DNA from: Candidatus Omnitrophota bacterium
GTDB taxonomy: Bacteria; Omnitrophota; Gorgyraeia; Gygaellales; Profunditerraquicolaceae
Assembly: GCA_028712375.1 (NCBI GenBank)
Contig: JAQTQG010000007.1
Coordinates: 1-59,268, forward strand
Reading direction: 5' to 3'
DNA length: 59,268 nt
The notes beneath the pieces were generated by a model. It had not been told where the DNA came from. It searched no databases and saw only the letters and a list, made by a program, of their open reading frames with translations. This document shows positions 46,083 through 55,628 of this stretch, one piece after another. The first letter of the stretch is position 1, and each line of letters starts with the position of its first letter. The translations under genes were made by a program, and so were the position numbers.

Positions 46083-46721
46083 TTAAAGTAGCTTGAGTAA
46101 ACGGCGAACCGCGGGAATAATCATAAATGGGTGCTCTTTTTTGATATCCGGCCGGCTGCTTGAGCCGCTAGTGACAATTATAGTCCTGATTTTTGCGCGC
46201 TTTCCCGCCTGAGCATCAATAACCATATCTCCAACATATAAAGCCTGCGATTTCTTAAACCTAAACCGCCTAACTATTTTATTGAGCATCTCCGGATGAG
46301 GCTTACCATACCGGGACTGATCCGCGCAAAGAACATAATCAAAAAAAACACTTATACCTAAATGCTTTAACAAGATACGGGAAAATTTACTAGGCCGGTT
46401 ACTGGCTACCGCTAACTTATAATCCTTTTTCTTTAAAGCCAATAAAAGAGACCTAACTCCGGGATAAAGATGTGCATATTTAAGCAGGCTGTGTTTATGA
46501 TGACCCCGATACAACTTTAAAGCGCTCTTTAACCCTGCCGGTAACACATATGGCGTAAGTAAATTTATATCCCCCCAACCCACCAGCCGCCGGACAGCGC
46601 CTTCACTTTGCGGTTTTAATCCTAGGTTACGCATTACATAATTAAAGCTTTCGCCTATCGCAGCATAAGCATCAATTAATGTCCCGTCTAAATCAAAAAT
46701 AATCAACTTTATATTTTTCAT
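46083..46721 (-). CDS. HAD-family phosphatase (phosphoglycolate-phosphatase-like)
   Basis: IFDLDGTLIDAYAAI, VASNRPSKF, YVGDMVIDAQAGKRA. Confidence 0.92.
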   Translation of the reverse strand: MKNIKLIIFDLDGTLIDAYAAIGESFNYVMRNLGLKPQSEGAVRRLVGWGDINLLTPYVLPAGLKSALKLYRGHHKHSLLKYAHLYPGVRSLLLALKKKDYKLAVASNRPSKFSRILLKHLGISVFFDYVLCADQSRYGKPHPEMLNKIVRRFRFKKSQALYVGDMVIDAQAGKRAKIRTIIVTSGSSSRPDIKKEHPFMIIPAVRRLLKLL

Positions 46722-46754
46722 ATAAAAGCTTGGTAATTAAACTTAATTAATAAA

Positions 46755-46786
46755 AATCAGGCAGGGCTTTGAAACCCTGCCTAAAA
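46755..46786 (-). terminator. Intrinsic terminator
   Basis: AGGCAGGGTTTCAAAGCCCTGCCTGATTTTTATT. Confidence 0.8.
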
Positions 46787-46822
46787 CACAGCAATTTAAA
46801 CTTTATACAACCGGAGAAAAAT

Positions 46823-47455
46823 TTACTGGGGCTGAACTTGAGTAGCAGGCGGAACTGTTTCTGACGCAACCGGCGGAGCAGTAGCTTCATCAGTTGTTGT
46901 TGCAGCTGAACTCACAACAGGCGTTTTCGGTTGCGTAAGCACAGCAGCAGCCGGCTCCACAGAAGAAACTGCAGGTTGCGCTGTCTCAACGGCGGGCTTA
47001 TCTGCCGCCACAGCAACAACCGGCTGGTTATTCTCTGTAATCAACACCGGGGCTGAAGGCGAAGTATCCGGTTTCTCAAAACTAATATTTTTGGCGATAT
47101 TGCGGTTATCTGCTCCGATCATATAATCGATGCTCAGGGTATCTTTGAGCTTTAACTCATTAAGATCCTTTACATTTTCAAAAGTAGTATTTTCATCGAC
47201 GATCAAAACCAGGTCTTTTTCCTGGTCCGTCTCATAATCAAGGTACTTCAAGGTAAGCATCTTGGCTTGGCTATCTAAATTTGTTACTTCCCCCCAGGCC
47301 CATTGCATATCATTCTGCGCACCAGGCTGTGCGCTAGACTCCGCTATTGCAGAATCAACAGGCACAAACACAGCCTCTTCAGCCAGGGCAATTTGCGCAG
47401 TAGCTATCATTGCGATAGCAAACCCGGATAAAATAATAAATTTCTTAAAATTCAT
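46823..47455 (-). CDS. Secreted protein with Ala/Pro/Val-rich C-terminus
   Basis: Signal peptide ending AQIALAEEA; start at M19 after AAAGGAGG. Confidence 0.7.
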   Translation of the reverse strand: MNFKKFIILSGFAIAMIATAQIALAEEAVFVPVDSAIAESSAQPGAQNDMQWAWGEVTNLDSQAKMLTLKYLDYETDQEKDLVLIVDENTTFENVKDLNELKLKDTLSIDYMIGADNRNIAKNISFEKPDTSPSAPVLITENNQPVVAVAADKPAVETAQPAVSSVEPAAAVLTQPKTPVVSSAATTTDEATAPPVASETVPPATQVQPQ

Positions 47456-47510
47456 TTTTGCCTCCTTTAAAGTTATTTTCAAATTAACATAAGATTTCCG
47501 GCTTGTCAAG

Positions 47511-48902
47511 TTATCTATAAAACGGCAGAAAAACCAATGCTGCCGTAATAATCAAGGTAGTAATTAAGCCAACCGTTAAGCCTACCCAGAACCAATCTAA
47601 AAAAGTAACTTTTAAGCGTTTTTCTTTCTCCAGAATACCGATTGCCACGATATTTGCGGTTGAACCGATAAGAGTAATATTGCCCCCCAGGCAGCCGCCA
47701 AAAAGTAAAGCCCACCACAATGGCTGTAAATTCATATTTAGCCCCTCAAAACCTTGTACTACCGGAATAAACGCCGCCACTAAAACAACGTTGTCTAAAA
47801 CACTTGAACCCAGCGCGCTTATCCACAATATTGCTCCGGTCAAAAGCTCCAGGCTATTGCCGGTTGCCGCCAGCATATGTTCGGCAATAAAAACAGTTGC
47901 TCCGGTATATTTTAATGTCCCGGCTTGCACAAATAAGAGCAGAAAAAAAAGCAAAGTCCACCATTCCACATCTTTTTCAATATACTTTCTGGCCTTTTGA
48001 TGCTTCCAGATCATTACGGCGCCGCTAGCTATCAAAGGGACAACTAATAAAACAGTATTTGCCGGTAATCCCCAGGCTATTTCCATACGGTGATGCAAAG
48101 AAATAAAAATAAGCATCATCCCGAATATCCCCAAGCTTATTTTGAGGCTTTTTTCCGGGGGCACAGAAATCAACCTGATCAATATTTCGTTAGCCCCCAA
48201 TCTCTGCATCTGTTCATCCAGCAGTTTAATAGATTTTTTATACCAAAACAAAAGAATAAGCATCGTAACAATTAAGCAAACCAAAGCCAAGGGGAAAGCC
48301 TTAACGATAAAATCTTCAAAGGTCAGCCCGGATTTAGAAGCAATCAATATACCGATAGGATTCCCTAAAACCGTGGCGGCCGAACCGATATTAGTAGTTA
48401 AAACAGAAATAATTAAAAAAGGCACCGGGTTAACCTCGAAATATTCACAAATTTCTAAAACCGCGACAACCATAAAAATGATCGAGGTTACCTCATCAAC
48501 CGTACAAGCAAGCAAGGCAGACAAAAGGCCAACCAGTAAAACAAATTTCTTGCCGGTTAATTTCGGGATCCGCAAAATAAGGCTGACGATCCAGGCAAAA
48601 ACCCCGGAGTCTTTCAATAATCCAATAATTACCATCATCCCCACCAAAAATAGGATTACTTCCAACGATGAGAATTCGATAACGTGTTCTAAATCAACCG
48701 TCTTGGTCATTAATAATACAGATGTGCCGATAAAAGCAAAACTCAGGCGGAAATCCCAAAAGAAAAGTGTTCCAAGAATTGATGCGGAGAATATGCCTAT
48801 GGAGAGAGCCTGGTGTGCGGTCATCCCGGAGAACCTGGCGCAGGCACCCAAAGAAAATGCCAGAAGAAACAAACAAAGCAGCTTCAGGGAAAGGCTTTTC
48901 AT
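47511..48902 (-). CDS. SLC13/ArsB-type (ion transporter superfamily) permease
   Basis: CTVDEVTSIIFMVVAVLEI and LDNVVLVAAFIPVV motifs; 11-12 TM. Confidence 0.88.
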   Translation of the reverse strand: MKSLSLKLLCLFLLAFSLGACARFSGMTAHQALSIGIFSASILGTLFFWDFRLSFAFIGTSVLLMTKTVDLEHVIEFSSLEVILFLVGMMVIIGLLKDSGVFAWIVSLILRIPKLTGKKFVLLVGLLSALLACTVDEVTSIIFMVVAVLEICEYFEVNPVPFLIISVLTTNIGSAATVLGNPIGILIASKSGLTFEDFIVKAFPLALVCLIVTMLILLFWYKKSIKLLDEQMQRLGANEILIRLISVPPEKSLKISLGIFGMMLIFISLHHRMEIAWGLPANTVLLVVPLIASGAVMIWKHQKARKYIEKDVEWWTLLFFLLLFVQAGTLKYTGATVFIAEHMLAATGNSLELLTGAILWISALGSSVLDNVVLVAAFIPVVQGFEGLNMNLQPLWWALLFGGCLGGNITLIGSTANIVAIGILEKEKRLKVTFLDWFWVGLTVGLITTLIITAALVFLPFYR

Positions 48903-48932
48903 TTATTTAGATATTGCTGGCGATCTCTTAAA

Positions 48933-49502
48933 CTAATAAAGAATGGACTTAATCCGCGTATGCAGTTTATTATAGACAACTGTCGCCAGGGCAACTTTCA
49001 ATATATCGCCAAATACAAACGGTAAAAAACCCAGCAAGAATGCTTTGCTCAGCGCAATAGAAATGCTTACTTTTAACCAAAGCATACCGCTCAGTAAAAG
49101 TATAAAGTCTGCGGCTAATAATTTAATAAAAACGACAGGCGTACTTTGCTTTTCTTTAAACAGCAAATTACCGGCAAGAAAAGAAGCCAAAACAAACCCG
49201 ACCAGATAACCTCCGGTAGGCCCCAGTAGGTAAAGGCTGCCGCTGCCTAAGCCGGTAAATACCTGCTGTCCGCTTAATCCTAAAAACATATATGTTACTT
49301 GAGTGATTATCCCTAATTTTCTTCCTAATAATGCCCCGGAGAGCAGGACAAAAAATGTCTGCAAAGTAAGGGGAACGGGCGTAAAAGGCAAAGGAATACG
49401 CACAAAGGCTGACAAGGCGGTGAAAATAACAAAAACCCCCACGCCTAAAAACCGGCAAAGCCGTTTATCGGTGATAAATTCATTCTTGATAATCGCTTCC
49501 AT
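48933..49502 (-). CDS. bioY: Biotin transporter BioY
   Basis: RIPLPFTPVPLTLQTFFVLLSGALLGRKLG; GPTGGYLVGFVLASFLAG. Confidence 0.95.
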   Translation of the reverse strand: MEAIIKNEFITDKRLCRFLGVGVFVIFTALSAFVRIPLPFTPVPLTLQTFFVLLSGALLGRKLGIITQVTYMFLGLSGQQVFTGLGSGSLYLLGPTGGYLVGFVLASFLAGNLLFKEKQSTPVVFIKLLAADFILLLSGMLWLKVSISIALSKAFLLGFLPFVFGDILKVALATVVYNKLHTRIKSILY

Positions 49503-49596
49503 GTCTATCTCCTCTATTATCGTTAAAGATGTAATTTCTATACATTATATATGAAAAAATAAATAATAGCAAAAGAAATAGGGCTATAACGATAAA

Positions 49597-49633
49597 AAGG
49601 GGCATTCCTGTTTTTAAATTGAGAACGCCCCTT
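49597..49633 (-). terminator. Intrinsic terminator
   Basis: AAGGGGCGTTC...GAATGCCCCTTTTTAT. Confidence 0.75.
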
Positions 49634-49645
49634 CTAAAAATTTAT

Positions 49646-49873
49646 TTATTCTTTAGCAATAGCCAGGATAATTACGCCGGCTAATATCAACAATAAACCA
49701 ATACCGCCTTGGATAATTACCAAGAGCGATGGCCAAAACTTCAAAATTGCCCATCCCCCTAAAACTAAAAATCCCAGACCCAAAACAATTTTAAAAAACG
49801 TAGCTACTGCTTTCTTGGAATCACAACCACACCTCTTTTCTGCGCCGCAGCATTTCGTCTCTTCTGCTGACAT
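49646..49873 (-). CDS. Small two-TM membrane protein with Cys-rich N-terminus
   Basis: MSAEETKCCGAEKRCGCDSKK; AAGGAGGTG Shine-Dalgarno at the internal ATG. Confidence 0.65.
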   Translation of the reverse strand: MSAEETKCCGAEKRCGCDSKKAVATFFKIVLGLGFLVLGGWAILKFWPSLLVIIQGGIGLLLILAGVIILAIAKE

Positions 49874-49922
49874 AAAACACCTCCTTAAAAAATAATGTTT
49901 CGCTTGCGAATACAGCCATTTT

Positions 49923-50837
49923 CTATTTAACCGGACGGCTTTTCCATCTACGGTGGATCCAACCCCACTCCGCAGGATATTTGCGGATATATGACTCAAT
50001 TATATTTGTAAGCCTTTGGATATTAATCAAGATCACGTCCCGGGAATCCTTCCCTTCCTCCAGCTTTAACTCCGGTTCAAAGATTATCTTGTGTTGGTCA
50101 TCAGGCTGCCTGATGATAAAGCAGGGGATTAATGCCGCTTTCGTCCTTTGCGCCAAAATCACCGGGCCGGTAGCCGTAGCTGCTTTTTCGCCAAAAAAAT
50201 CAACAAATACTCCTGCCGTGCCGAAATTCTGGTCAATCGGTATAAAAATTAACTCGTTATTACGCAAAGCACTGATGGAATTATTTACGCATTCATTACG
50301 CGGCTGGCTATAAATAGTCCTGACCCCGAACTTTTTTCTTTTCTCAAGAAAGATTTTTTCCATTTTGGCATCATGCATCGGTTTCATAATCCCACCGGCC
50401 TTATAACCTTCCACCGCCAATCTTCCCAGAAGCAGCGGAAAATTCCCGAAATGCGCGCTGACCAGAATAACCCCCCGGCCGGCGGCTAAAGCTTTGTCAA
50501 GATTTTCTTTTCCCTGGATCTGCACCAGTTTCTTTAAAGCCTGCGGCTTATCAAAAAAGAACATTAATTCCACCGCGCTCTTGGCCATATACGTAAAGCA
50601 ATCTTTAGCTATTTTTTCAATTTCCTTAGGTGATTTTTCTTTGCCAAAAGCAATACCTAAGCTGTCCAGGGCTATTTTTCTCTGCTTCCCCGCAAAAATA
50701 AAAGCCAATGCCGCAATATTCTTAGCGAAAGAATAAAGGCATCCTGCCGGAATAACCTTAACAATCAAAGAACATATATTAATTCCTACCCAAGCCGCAA
50801 AACGGCTAAAACTTTTACGAATTTTTTTAAAGTCCAT
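49923..50837 (-). CDS. LpxL/HtrB-family lysophospholipid (lipid A) acyltransferase
   Basis: VSAHFGNFPLLLGRLA; IPIDQNFGTAGVFVDFFGEKAATATGPVILA; WGWIHRRWKSRP. Confidence 0.92.
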   Translation of the reverse strand: MDFKKIRKSFSRFAAWVGINICSLIVKVIPAGCLYSFAKNIAALAFIFAGKQRKIALDSLGIAFGKEKSPKEIEKIAKDCFTYMAKSAVELMFFFDKPQALKKLVQIQGKENLDKALAAGRGVILVSAHFGNFPLLLGRLAVEGYKAGGIMKPMHDAKMEKIFLEKRKKFGVRTIYSQPRNECVNNSISALRNNELIFIPIDQNFGTAGVFVDFFGEKAATATGPVILAQRTKAALIPCFIIRQPDDQHKIIFEPELKLEEGKDSRDVILINIQRLTNIIESYIRKYPAEWGWIHRRWKSRPVK

Positions 50838-50947
50838 TATTAATTTTGGCGGCACTCATGCCGGCCTTTAAGCCCCGGAATAGAAAACTGATTTCAGTTG
50901 GACAAATTATATATCAAGCTACCCCTAAATTGCAAGCATGAACAACT

Positions 50948-51430
50948 TTAAAGCTTATAACCAAGCTTGCGCAGCAACCCCTTACGCCAGGCAATATCTT
51001 CAGGATTTTCGATCCCCCGAGGGACTTCCCCGTCAATCACCCCTAATATACCGCGGCCGGACTGGCTCTTGGCCACGATTATTTCTGTGGGGTTAGCCGT
51101 AGCACAATATATGTTGCATACTTCAGGAATATTCTTAATGGCATTTAAGACATTGACCGGGTAAGCCTGCTTAAGAAAAATAAGAAAGCTATGCCCGCAG
51201 CCCAGCTCCAGCATATTTTTACAGGCTAAATCCACCAAATCCGGGTCATTGCCTTCGCTTCTTATTTTACAGGCTCCGGAGGCTTCCGCAAAAGCTAAGC
51301 CGAATTTTATCCCGGGAACATTAATTAAAACTTCATAAAGATCCTCAACGGTTTTAATAAAATGGCTTTGCCCTAGAATAAAATTTAAATCCAAAGGCTT
51401 ATTGATTTTTACCGCCAGGAACTCCAGCAT
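50948..51430 (-). CDS. Adenosine-specific kinase family protein (DUF355)
   Basis: FGLAFAEASGACKIRSEGND; YCATANPTEIIVA; GRGILGVIDGEVPRGIE. Confidence 0.9.
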   Translation of the reverse strand: MLEFLAVKINKPLDLNFILGQSHFIKTVEDLYEVLINVPGIKFGLAFAEASGACKIRSEGNDPDLVDLACKNMLELGCGHSFLIFLKQAYPVNVLNAIKNIPEVCNIYCATANPTEIIVAKSQSGRGILGVIDGEVPRGIENPEDIAWRKGLLRKLGYKL

Positions 51431-51439
51431 ATACCCCTC

Positions 51440-52849
51440 CTATTTAATCTTGACTTTACGAAATACCACCGCGTCGATAGGTAAATTGCCATGGTAGGCT
51501 TTCAGCGCTGTAAGCGCATAATCCGGCTGGCCTAAAAGATCAAGCGGGATCTTAATAATTAAAGAATTTCTTTGAAAATCTAATATTACCCCGGATTTAA
51601 TTACTTTCTTCTTGGCACTAAATATTTTACAACTTTTGCCCTTGGTAATAATCCGGATCTTGGGCATCAAAGCAAAAGGAGTATTGCGGCTATACCCAAA
51701 GATATGCAGGATTACTCCAAATCTGCTACTCAATTTCTTAGGCTTATCCAAATGCACAACAAAATAATCATCTACAACCGCATAATTTACAGTCCCCTTG
51801 TCTTCAATTGTTTCATCAGGCTGCTTTAAATCCGTTGGGCGTTGCACCTCTTCCAACATCTCTGAAACGTCAGAATAAACAACCTCCTTGCCGGGTGAAG
51901 CTGGCTGGGGCTTTAGCTCCAATTCCGGATAATCACTAAACAGTTCATTCCTTCTGGCAAAAGCCAATAAATAAAATGCGCTGGATTGTGTCTGGCTTTT
52001 ATAAAAAAGAATCGACCGGTATTTTTTGTCTAATTCCTCCGGGCTTAAATCCAAACGCTGCCAAACAAGAGGAGAATCAATAAATTTATCCGGCGGGTAT
52101 AACTCTAATTCCGGATGGTAATGCCGGGGCTTAGGCCAGCCCACACAGTGCACAAGATACGGATAAACTTCCGGCTTAGCTATCCGCGAACCTAAATCAC
52201 TTAAAGCCACCTGCAAGAACAAATATAATGTTTTATGGTCAACGTTAACATCCGCAGGATGCGACACAAATATCTTGTCCGGCTGATAGTCCAAAATCTG
52301 CTTAGTAATATCCGCCAGAATATTGCCTCCAATATACTCGGAGCCATAAGAAGGATTGTCTTTATAAGGCACGCGGGATATCCGGGTTAACCGGTCGCGA
52401 AAAGGTTTACCCGCTTCCCAATATTTACAAAAAATCTCAAAAGTACCGTAATCCGGATACCCTAAAAACACCAGGTCTTTTTCCGCCAACCCCAGGAATT
52501 TCATCGCTTTAATCGACTCTTGCTGGCGCACTTTGCCCAAATGAATAAACTCACCCTGGCGGATAGTAATTCTTTTTTCATAAACAATAAACGCCAGTTC
52601 GTTATGGTCACCGTTAGTTAGAAAAACTATTTTAACCTGCGCTCCCGCTTTAAGCGCTTTTTGAATAACTCCTGCGCAAGCGATTGCTTCATCATCCGGA
52701 TGCGGTGCCAGAATTAAAACTTTCTGGCCCGGTTGAAAAGCAGGTAATTCTACCTCATGGCTTTTCCACTTTAAACCGGATTGCTGAACCCCCGCACAAC
52801 CTGCGGATAACCAAATAAACACAAATATTAATATTTTTATTCTACGCAT
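51440..52849 (-). CDS. PIG-L family deacetylase lipoprotein
   Basis: LILAPHPDDEAIACAGVIQKA; lipobox SAGCAG. Confidence 0.92.
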   Translation of the reverse strand: MRRIKILIFVFIWLSAGCAGVQQSGLKWKSHEVELPAFQPGQKVLILAPHPDDEAIACAGVIQKALKAGAQVKIVFLTNGDHNELAFIVYEKRITIRQGEFIHLGKVRQQESIKAMKFLGLAEKDLVFLGYPDYGTFEIFCKYWEAGKPFRDRLTRISRVPYKDNPSYGSEYIGGNILADITKQILDYQPDKIFVSHPADVNVDHKTLYLFLQVALSDLGSRIAKPEVYPYLVHCVGWPKPRHYHPELELYPPDKFIDSPLVWQRLDLSPEELDKKYRSILFYKSQTQSSAFYLLAFARRNELFSDYPELELKPQPASPGKEVVYSDVSEMLEEVQRPTDLKQPDETIEDKGTVNYAVVDDYFVVHLDKPKKLSSRFGVILHIFGYSRNTPFALMPKIRIITKGKSCKIFSAKKKVIKSGVILDFQRNSLIIKIPLDLLGQPDYALTALKAYHGNLPIDAVVFRKVKIK

Positions 52850-52855
52850 AAGTTT

Positions 52856-52884
52856 ATTCTATCATTAAAGTAATTTTTTTTCGA
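52856..52884 (-). promoter_or_regulatory. Promoter of the PIG-L gene, predicted leaderless
   Basis: TCGAAA-N17-TAGAAT with TGA extended -10; -10 ends 6 nt before the ATG at 52849. Confidence 0.45.
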
Positions 52885-53006
52885 GCATTTTAATAAACGC
52901 CTGGCTTAGAATTTCCGGTATATATAAGTATTTCCCCCTATAAACGCCGGGTTTTTCGTTTACAATCCGCCGTAGGCCAAGGACAATTCTATCCCCGATT
53001 TAACGT

Positions 53007-53034
53007 TTGCAAACCACAGTAATTATTATACAAT
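53007..53034 (+). promoter_or_regulatory. Promoter of the CDF gene, predicted leaderless
   Basis: TTGCAA-N16-TACAAT; -10 ends 6 nt before the ATG at 53041. Confidence 0.5.
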
Positions 53035-53040
53035 AATACC

Positions 53041-53919
53041 ATGACCGCGGATATCCGGAAACATTATCAGAAAATCAGAAAGATCCTGGTTATCATCTTA
53101 GCCTTAAACTGGGCGGTAGCTTTAGCCAAGATAATTTACGGATTAAACAGCCGCTGTTCCAGTATGGCTGCAGACGGATTCCATTCTTTATCTGACGGGA
53201 CGTCCAATCTTATTGGAATAATCGGCATCTATTTCGCCTGTCAACCGGTAGACAAAGACCACCCCTACGGACATAAAAAATATGAAACCTTGTTTTCCCT
53301 GGGGATTGCCGCTATGCTCTTCCTTGTTTCATTCAATTTATTAAAACAAGGCTGGCAGCGCCTGCATCATCCGATCCCCTTCCAGGCAGACCTGGGCAGC
53401 TTCATAATAATGCTGATTACTTTAGCGGTAAATATTTATGTAATGCGCTATGAATATAAAAAAGGCAAGGCCTTAAAAAGCGATATACTGGTTTCGGATT
53501 CCCTGCATACCCGGGCAGATATTTTTACTTCTTTTTCGGTAATCATCTCCCTCATTGTCACCCGCATGGGATTCCCTCTAATTGACCCCATTGCCACCAT
53601 ATTAATCGCGTTATTTATCGGATACGCTGCTTTTGAGATTGTTAAAGAAAGCTCGGATGTGCTATGCGACACAGCAGTTTTCCTGGACGATCAAAAAGTC
53701 AAAGATATTGTATTAAAAGTACCGGGGGTGCGCTCCTGCCATAAGATTCGCAGCCGCGGCAGGATCGATGATATTTACATAGATTTACATGTACAGGTTA
53801 ATCCCAGCATGCATATAGATAATGCCCACCAGATAAGCGACCGCATTGAAGAGGCAATTAAAATCGCCATTCCCGGGATAACGGATGTCGTAGTGCACAT
53901 GGAACCTTTGGGCCGCTAA
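53041..53919 (+). CDS. Cation diffusion facilitator family transporter
   Basis: SSMAADGFHSLSDGTSNLIG; DKDHPYGHKKYE; C-terminal cytoplasmic domain. Confidence 0.96.
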   Translation: MTADIRKHYQKIRKILVIILALNWAVALAKIIYGLNSRCSSMAADGFHSLSDGTSNLIGIIGIYFACQPVDKDHPYGHKKYETLFSLGIAAMLFLVSFNLLKQGWQRLHHPIPFQADLGSFIIMLITLAVNIYVMRYEYKKGKALKSDILVSDSLHTRADIFTSFSVIISLIVTRMGFPLIDPIATILIALFIGYAAFEIVKESSDVLCDTAVFLDDQKVKDIVLKVPGVRSCHKIRSRGRIDDIYIDLHVQVNPSMHIDNAHQISDRIEEAIKIAIPGITDVVVHMEPLGR

Positions 53920-54020
53920 ATATATTCAAAAGGGCGAACAAAATACTGCTTAACCTGCGAGCTTAAACCCAGCGCAGGTTACAACCAGAATAATCAATAA
54001 AACTCTTTTTATCATTTCGT

Positions 54021-54090
54021 GTCCGGATATAATATGCTCCGCAAAGAGCACATCGGCACAACCGCCGTAGAAAACAGCGCACCCCCGGAC
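54021..54090. other. Compact multi-stem inverted-repeat element
   Basis: GTCCGG...CCGGAC closing arms enclosing TGCTC-CGCAAA-GAGCA and CGGC-ACAACC-GCCG. Confidence 0.45.
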
Positions 54091-54113
54091 TTCTCCCTGG
54101 GCTGGGCATCTGG

Positions 54114-55628
54114 TTAAGCGCGGGGTTTTAATAAGTAGCGGTTTCTTAAAAAGGATATTATAACGCAGGCATTAAACAGTAGGCAAAAAACAGGGAAAAA
54201 ATTTCCGTAGCGATTATAAATGGTGCGATTGCCTCCGGCTAAACAAATGCTCTGGCTGCTGTAGCCTTGAACAAAAATATCTTTACCTAAAGCATCCCGC
54301 ACGGTTGCCGATATTTTTCCGGATGGATCAATAAAACCGGAAATCCCCGTATTGGCTGCCCGGGCTAAATATACGCGATTCTCAACCGACCTAAAAACCG
54401 AAGCGGCACAATGCTGATACGCAGCGCTGCTTTCTTTATACCAGGCATCATTAGTAATGTTCACCAGAAACCTTGCCCCCCGTTTTACAAACTCCCGGGA
54501 TAATTCCGGGAAAAGGTCCTCGAAACAAATCAGCACGCCAAAATTAGCGGGCTGGTTAAATATCGTATACTCCCGGCCCGGCTGGATATCACCAATCGGA
54601 GCAATTGTTTCTAAAAATGGAAAAATATTTTTAAGCGGGATGTACTCGCCAAAAGGAACTAAATGCAGCTTACTATAAGTTGCTACCGGGATACCTTTTC
54701 CGTTAATAAGCAAAGCGCTGTTAAAATAATTCTGATTAGAATATGCAACCGCGCCGGCCAGCAGGTTGGTATTAAGTTGGCCGGCCAGAGAAAAAACCTG
54801 CATAAACTCAAGGTCATCCCTGCCCCAAAGGCCGGGGACAGACGATTCCGGCCAAATGATCAATTCCGGTTTATCTGCCGCGGCGGCCACCGTGAGGCCT
54901 CTATACCTGCTCTGGATAAAGCTAACCGCCCGTCTGTCCCACTTCAAATCCTGAAAAATATTCCCCTGCACCACCGAAACTTTAACCTGTTCCTTAGGGT
55001 TACACCAAACCGATTTATAATTTAGCCTTACTACGCCATAACTAAGCGATAAAATCAGGGCGAAAACAGAAAAAAACAGGATTTTTATTCCGGCGCTCTT
55101 GCGTAAGAATAAATAAAGCGCGGTATTGACTAAGACAATCAAAAAGCAAACTCCCCAGGCCCCGGTAATATCCGCGATCTGAATAACCGGCAAGTTCCTA
55201 TATTGAGAAAACCCGATCAAAGCCCAAGGAAACCCGGTAAATAAATAACTCCGCACATACTCTAGTAAAACCCAGCTGGCAGGAAGAAAGAGCAAACATC
55301 TGCCGGCGGAAAGAAAACGCGAAAAATAAACGGCTCCGCCAAAAATGGCAAAATAAACAGATAAGTACAATATTAAGATTGACTGTCCGAGCAAAGTAAC
55401 GTGGATAAGCCAATAAACGGTGAATGCCCAAAAAAATATTCCGCAGGACAAAGCAATGAACATAGCCTGGCGCAGAGATTTATTTTCTAGTGCAATAAAT
55501 AAGGGGATAAAACCGCACCAGGCAAACAACCATAGGCTTGCGCCAAAGACGGAAAAACTTGAAAAGGAAAGAGATAATAAGGCCGCAGCAAAAATAGAAA
55601 GGATTACAACTCTCATTCTCCACAACAC
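54114..55628 (-). CDS. lnt: Apolipoprotein N-acyltransferase
   Basis: Multi-TM N-terminus; [41 protein letters not shown]. Confidence 0.95.
   Translation of the reverse strand: MLWRMRVVILSIFAAALLSLSFSSFSVFGASLWLFAWCGFIPLFIALENKSLRQAMFIALSCGIFFWAFTVYWLIHVTLLGQSILILYLSVYFAIFGGAVYFSRFLSAGRCLLFLPASWVLLEYVRSYLFTGFPWALIGFSQYRNLPVIQIADITGAWGVCFLIVLVNTALYLFLRKSAGIKILFFSVFALILSLSYGVVRLNYKSVWCNPKEQVKVSVVQGNIFQDLKWDRRAVSFIQSRYRGLTVAAAADKPELIIWPESSVPGLWGRDDLEFMQVFSLAGQLNTNLLAGAVAYSNQNYFNSALLINGKGIPVATYSKLHLVPFGEYIPLKNIFPFLETIAPIGDIQPGREYTIFNQPANFGVLICFEDLFPELSREFVKRGARFLVNITNDAWYKESSAAYQHCAASVFRSVENRVYLARAANTGISGFIDPSGKISATVRDALGKDIFVQGYSSQSICLAGGNRTIYNRYGNFFPVFCLLFNACVIISFLRNRYLLKPRA

Noticed and set aside
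48142-48936. 264-aa plus-strand ORF opposite the permease gene
   Set aside because: Antisense shadow of a clear membrane-protein ORF; low-complexity composition and no recognisable domain.
53950-54015. 21-aa minus-strand ORF MIKRVLLIILVVTCAGFKLAG resembling a signal peptide
   Set aside because: No Shine-Dalgarno and it overlaps a perfect hairpin; coding status not supportable.
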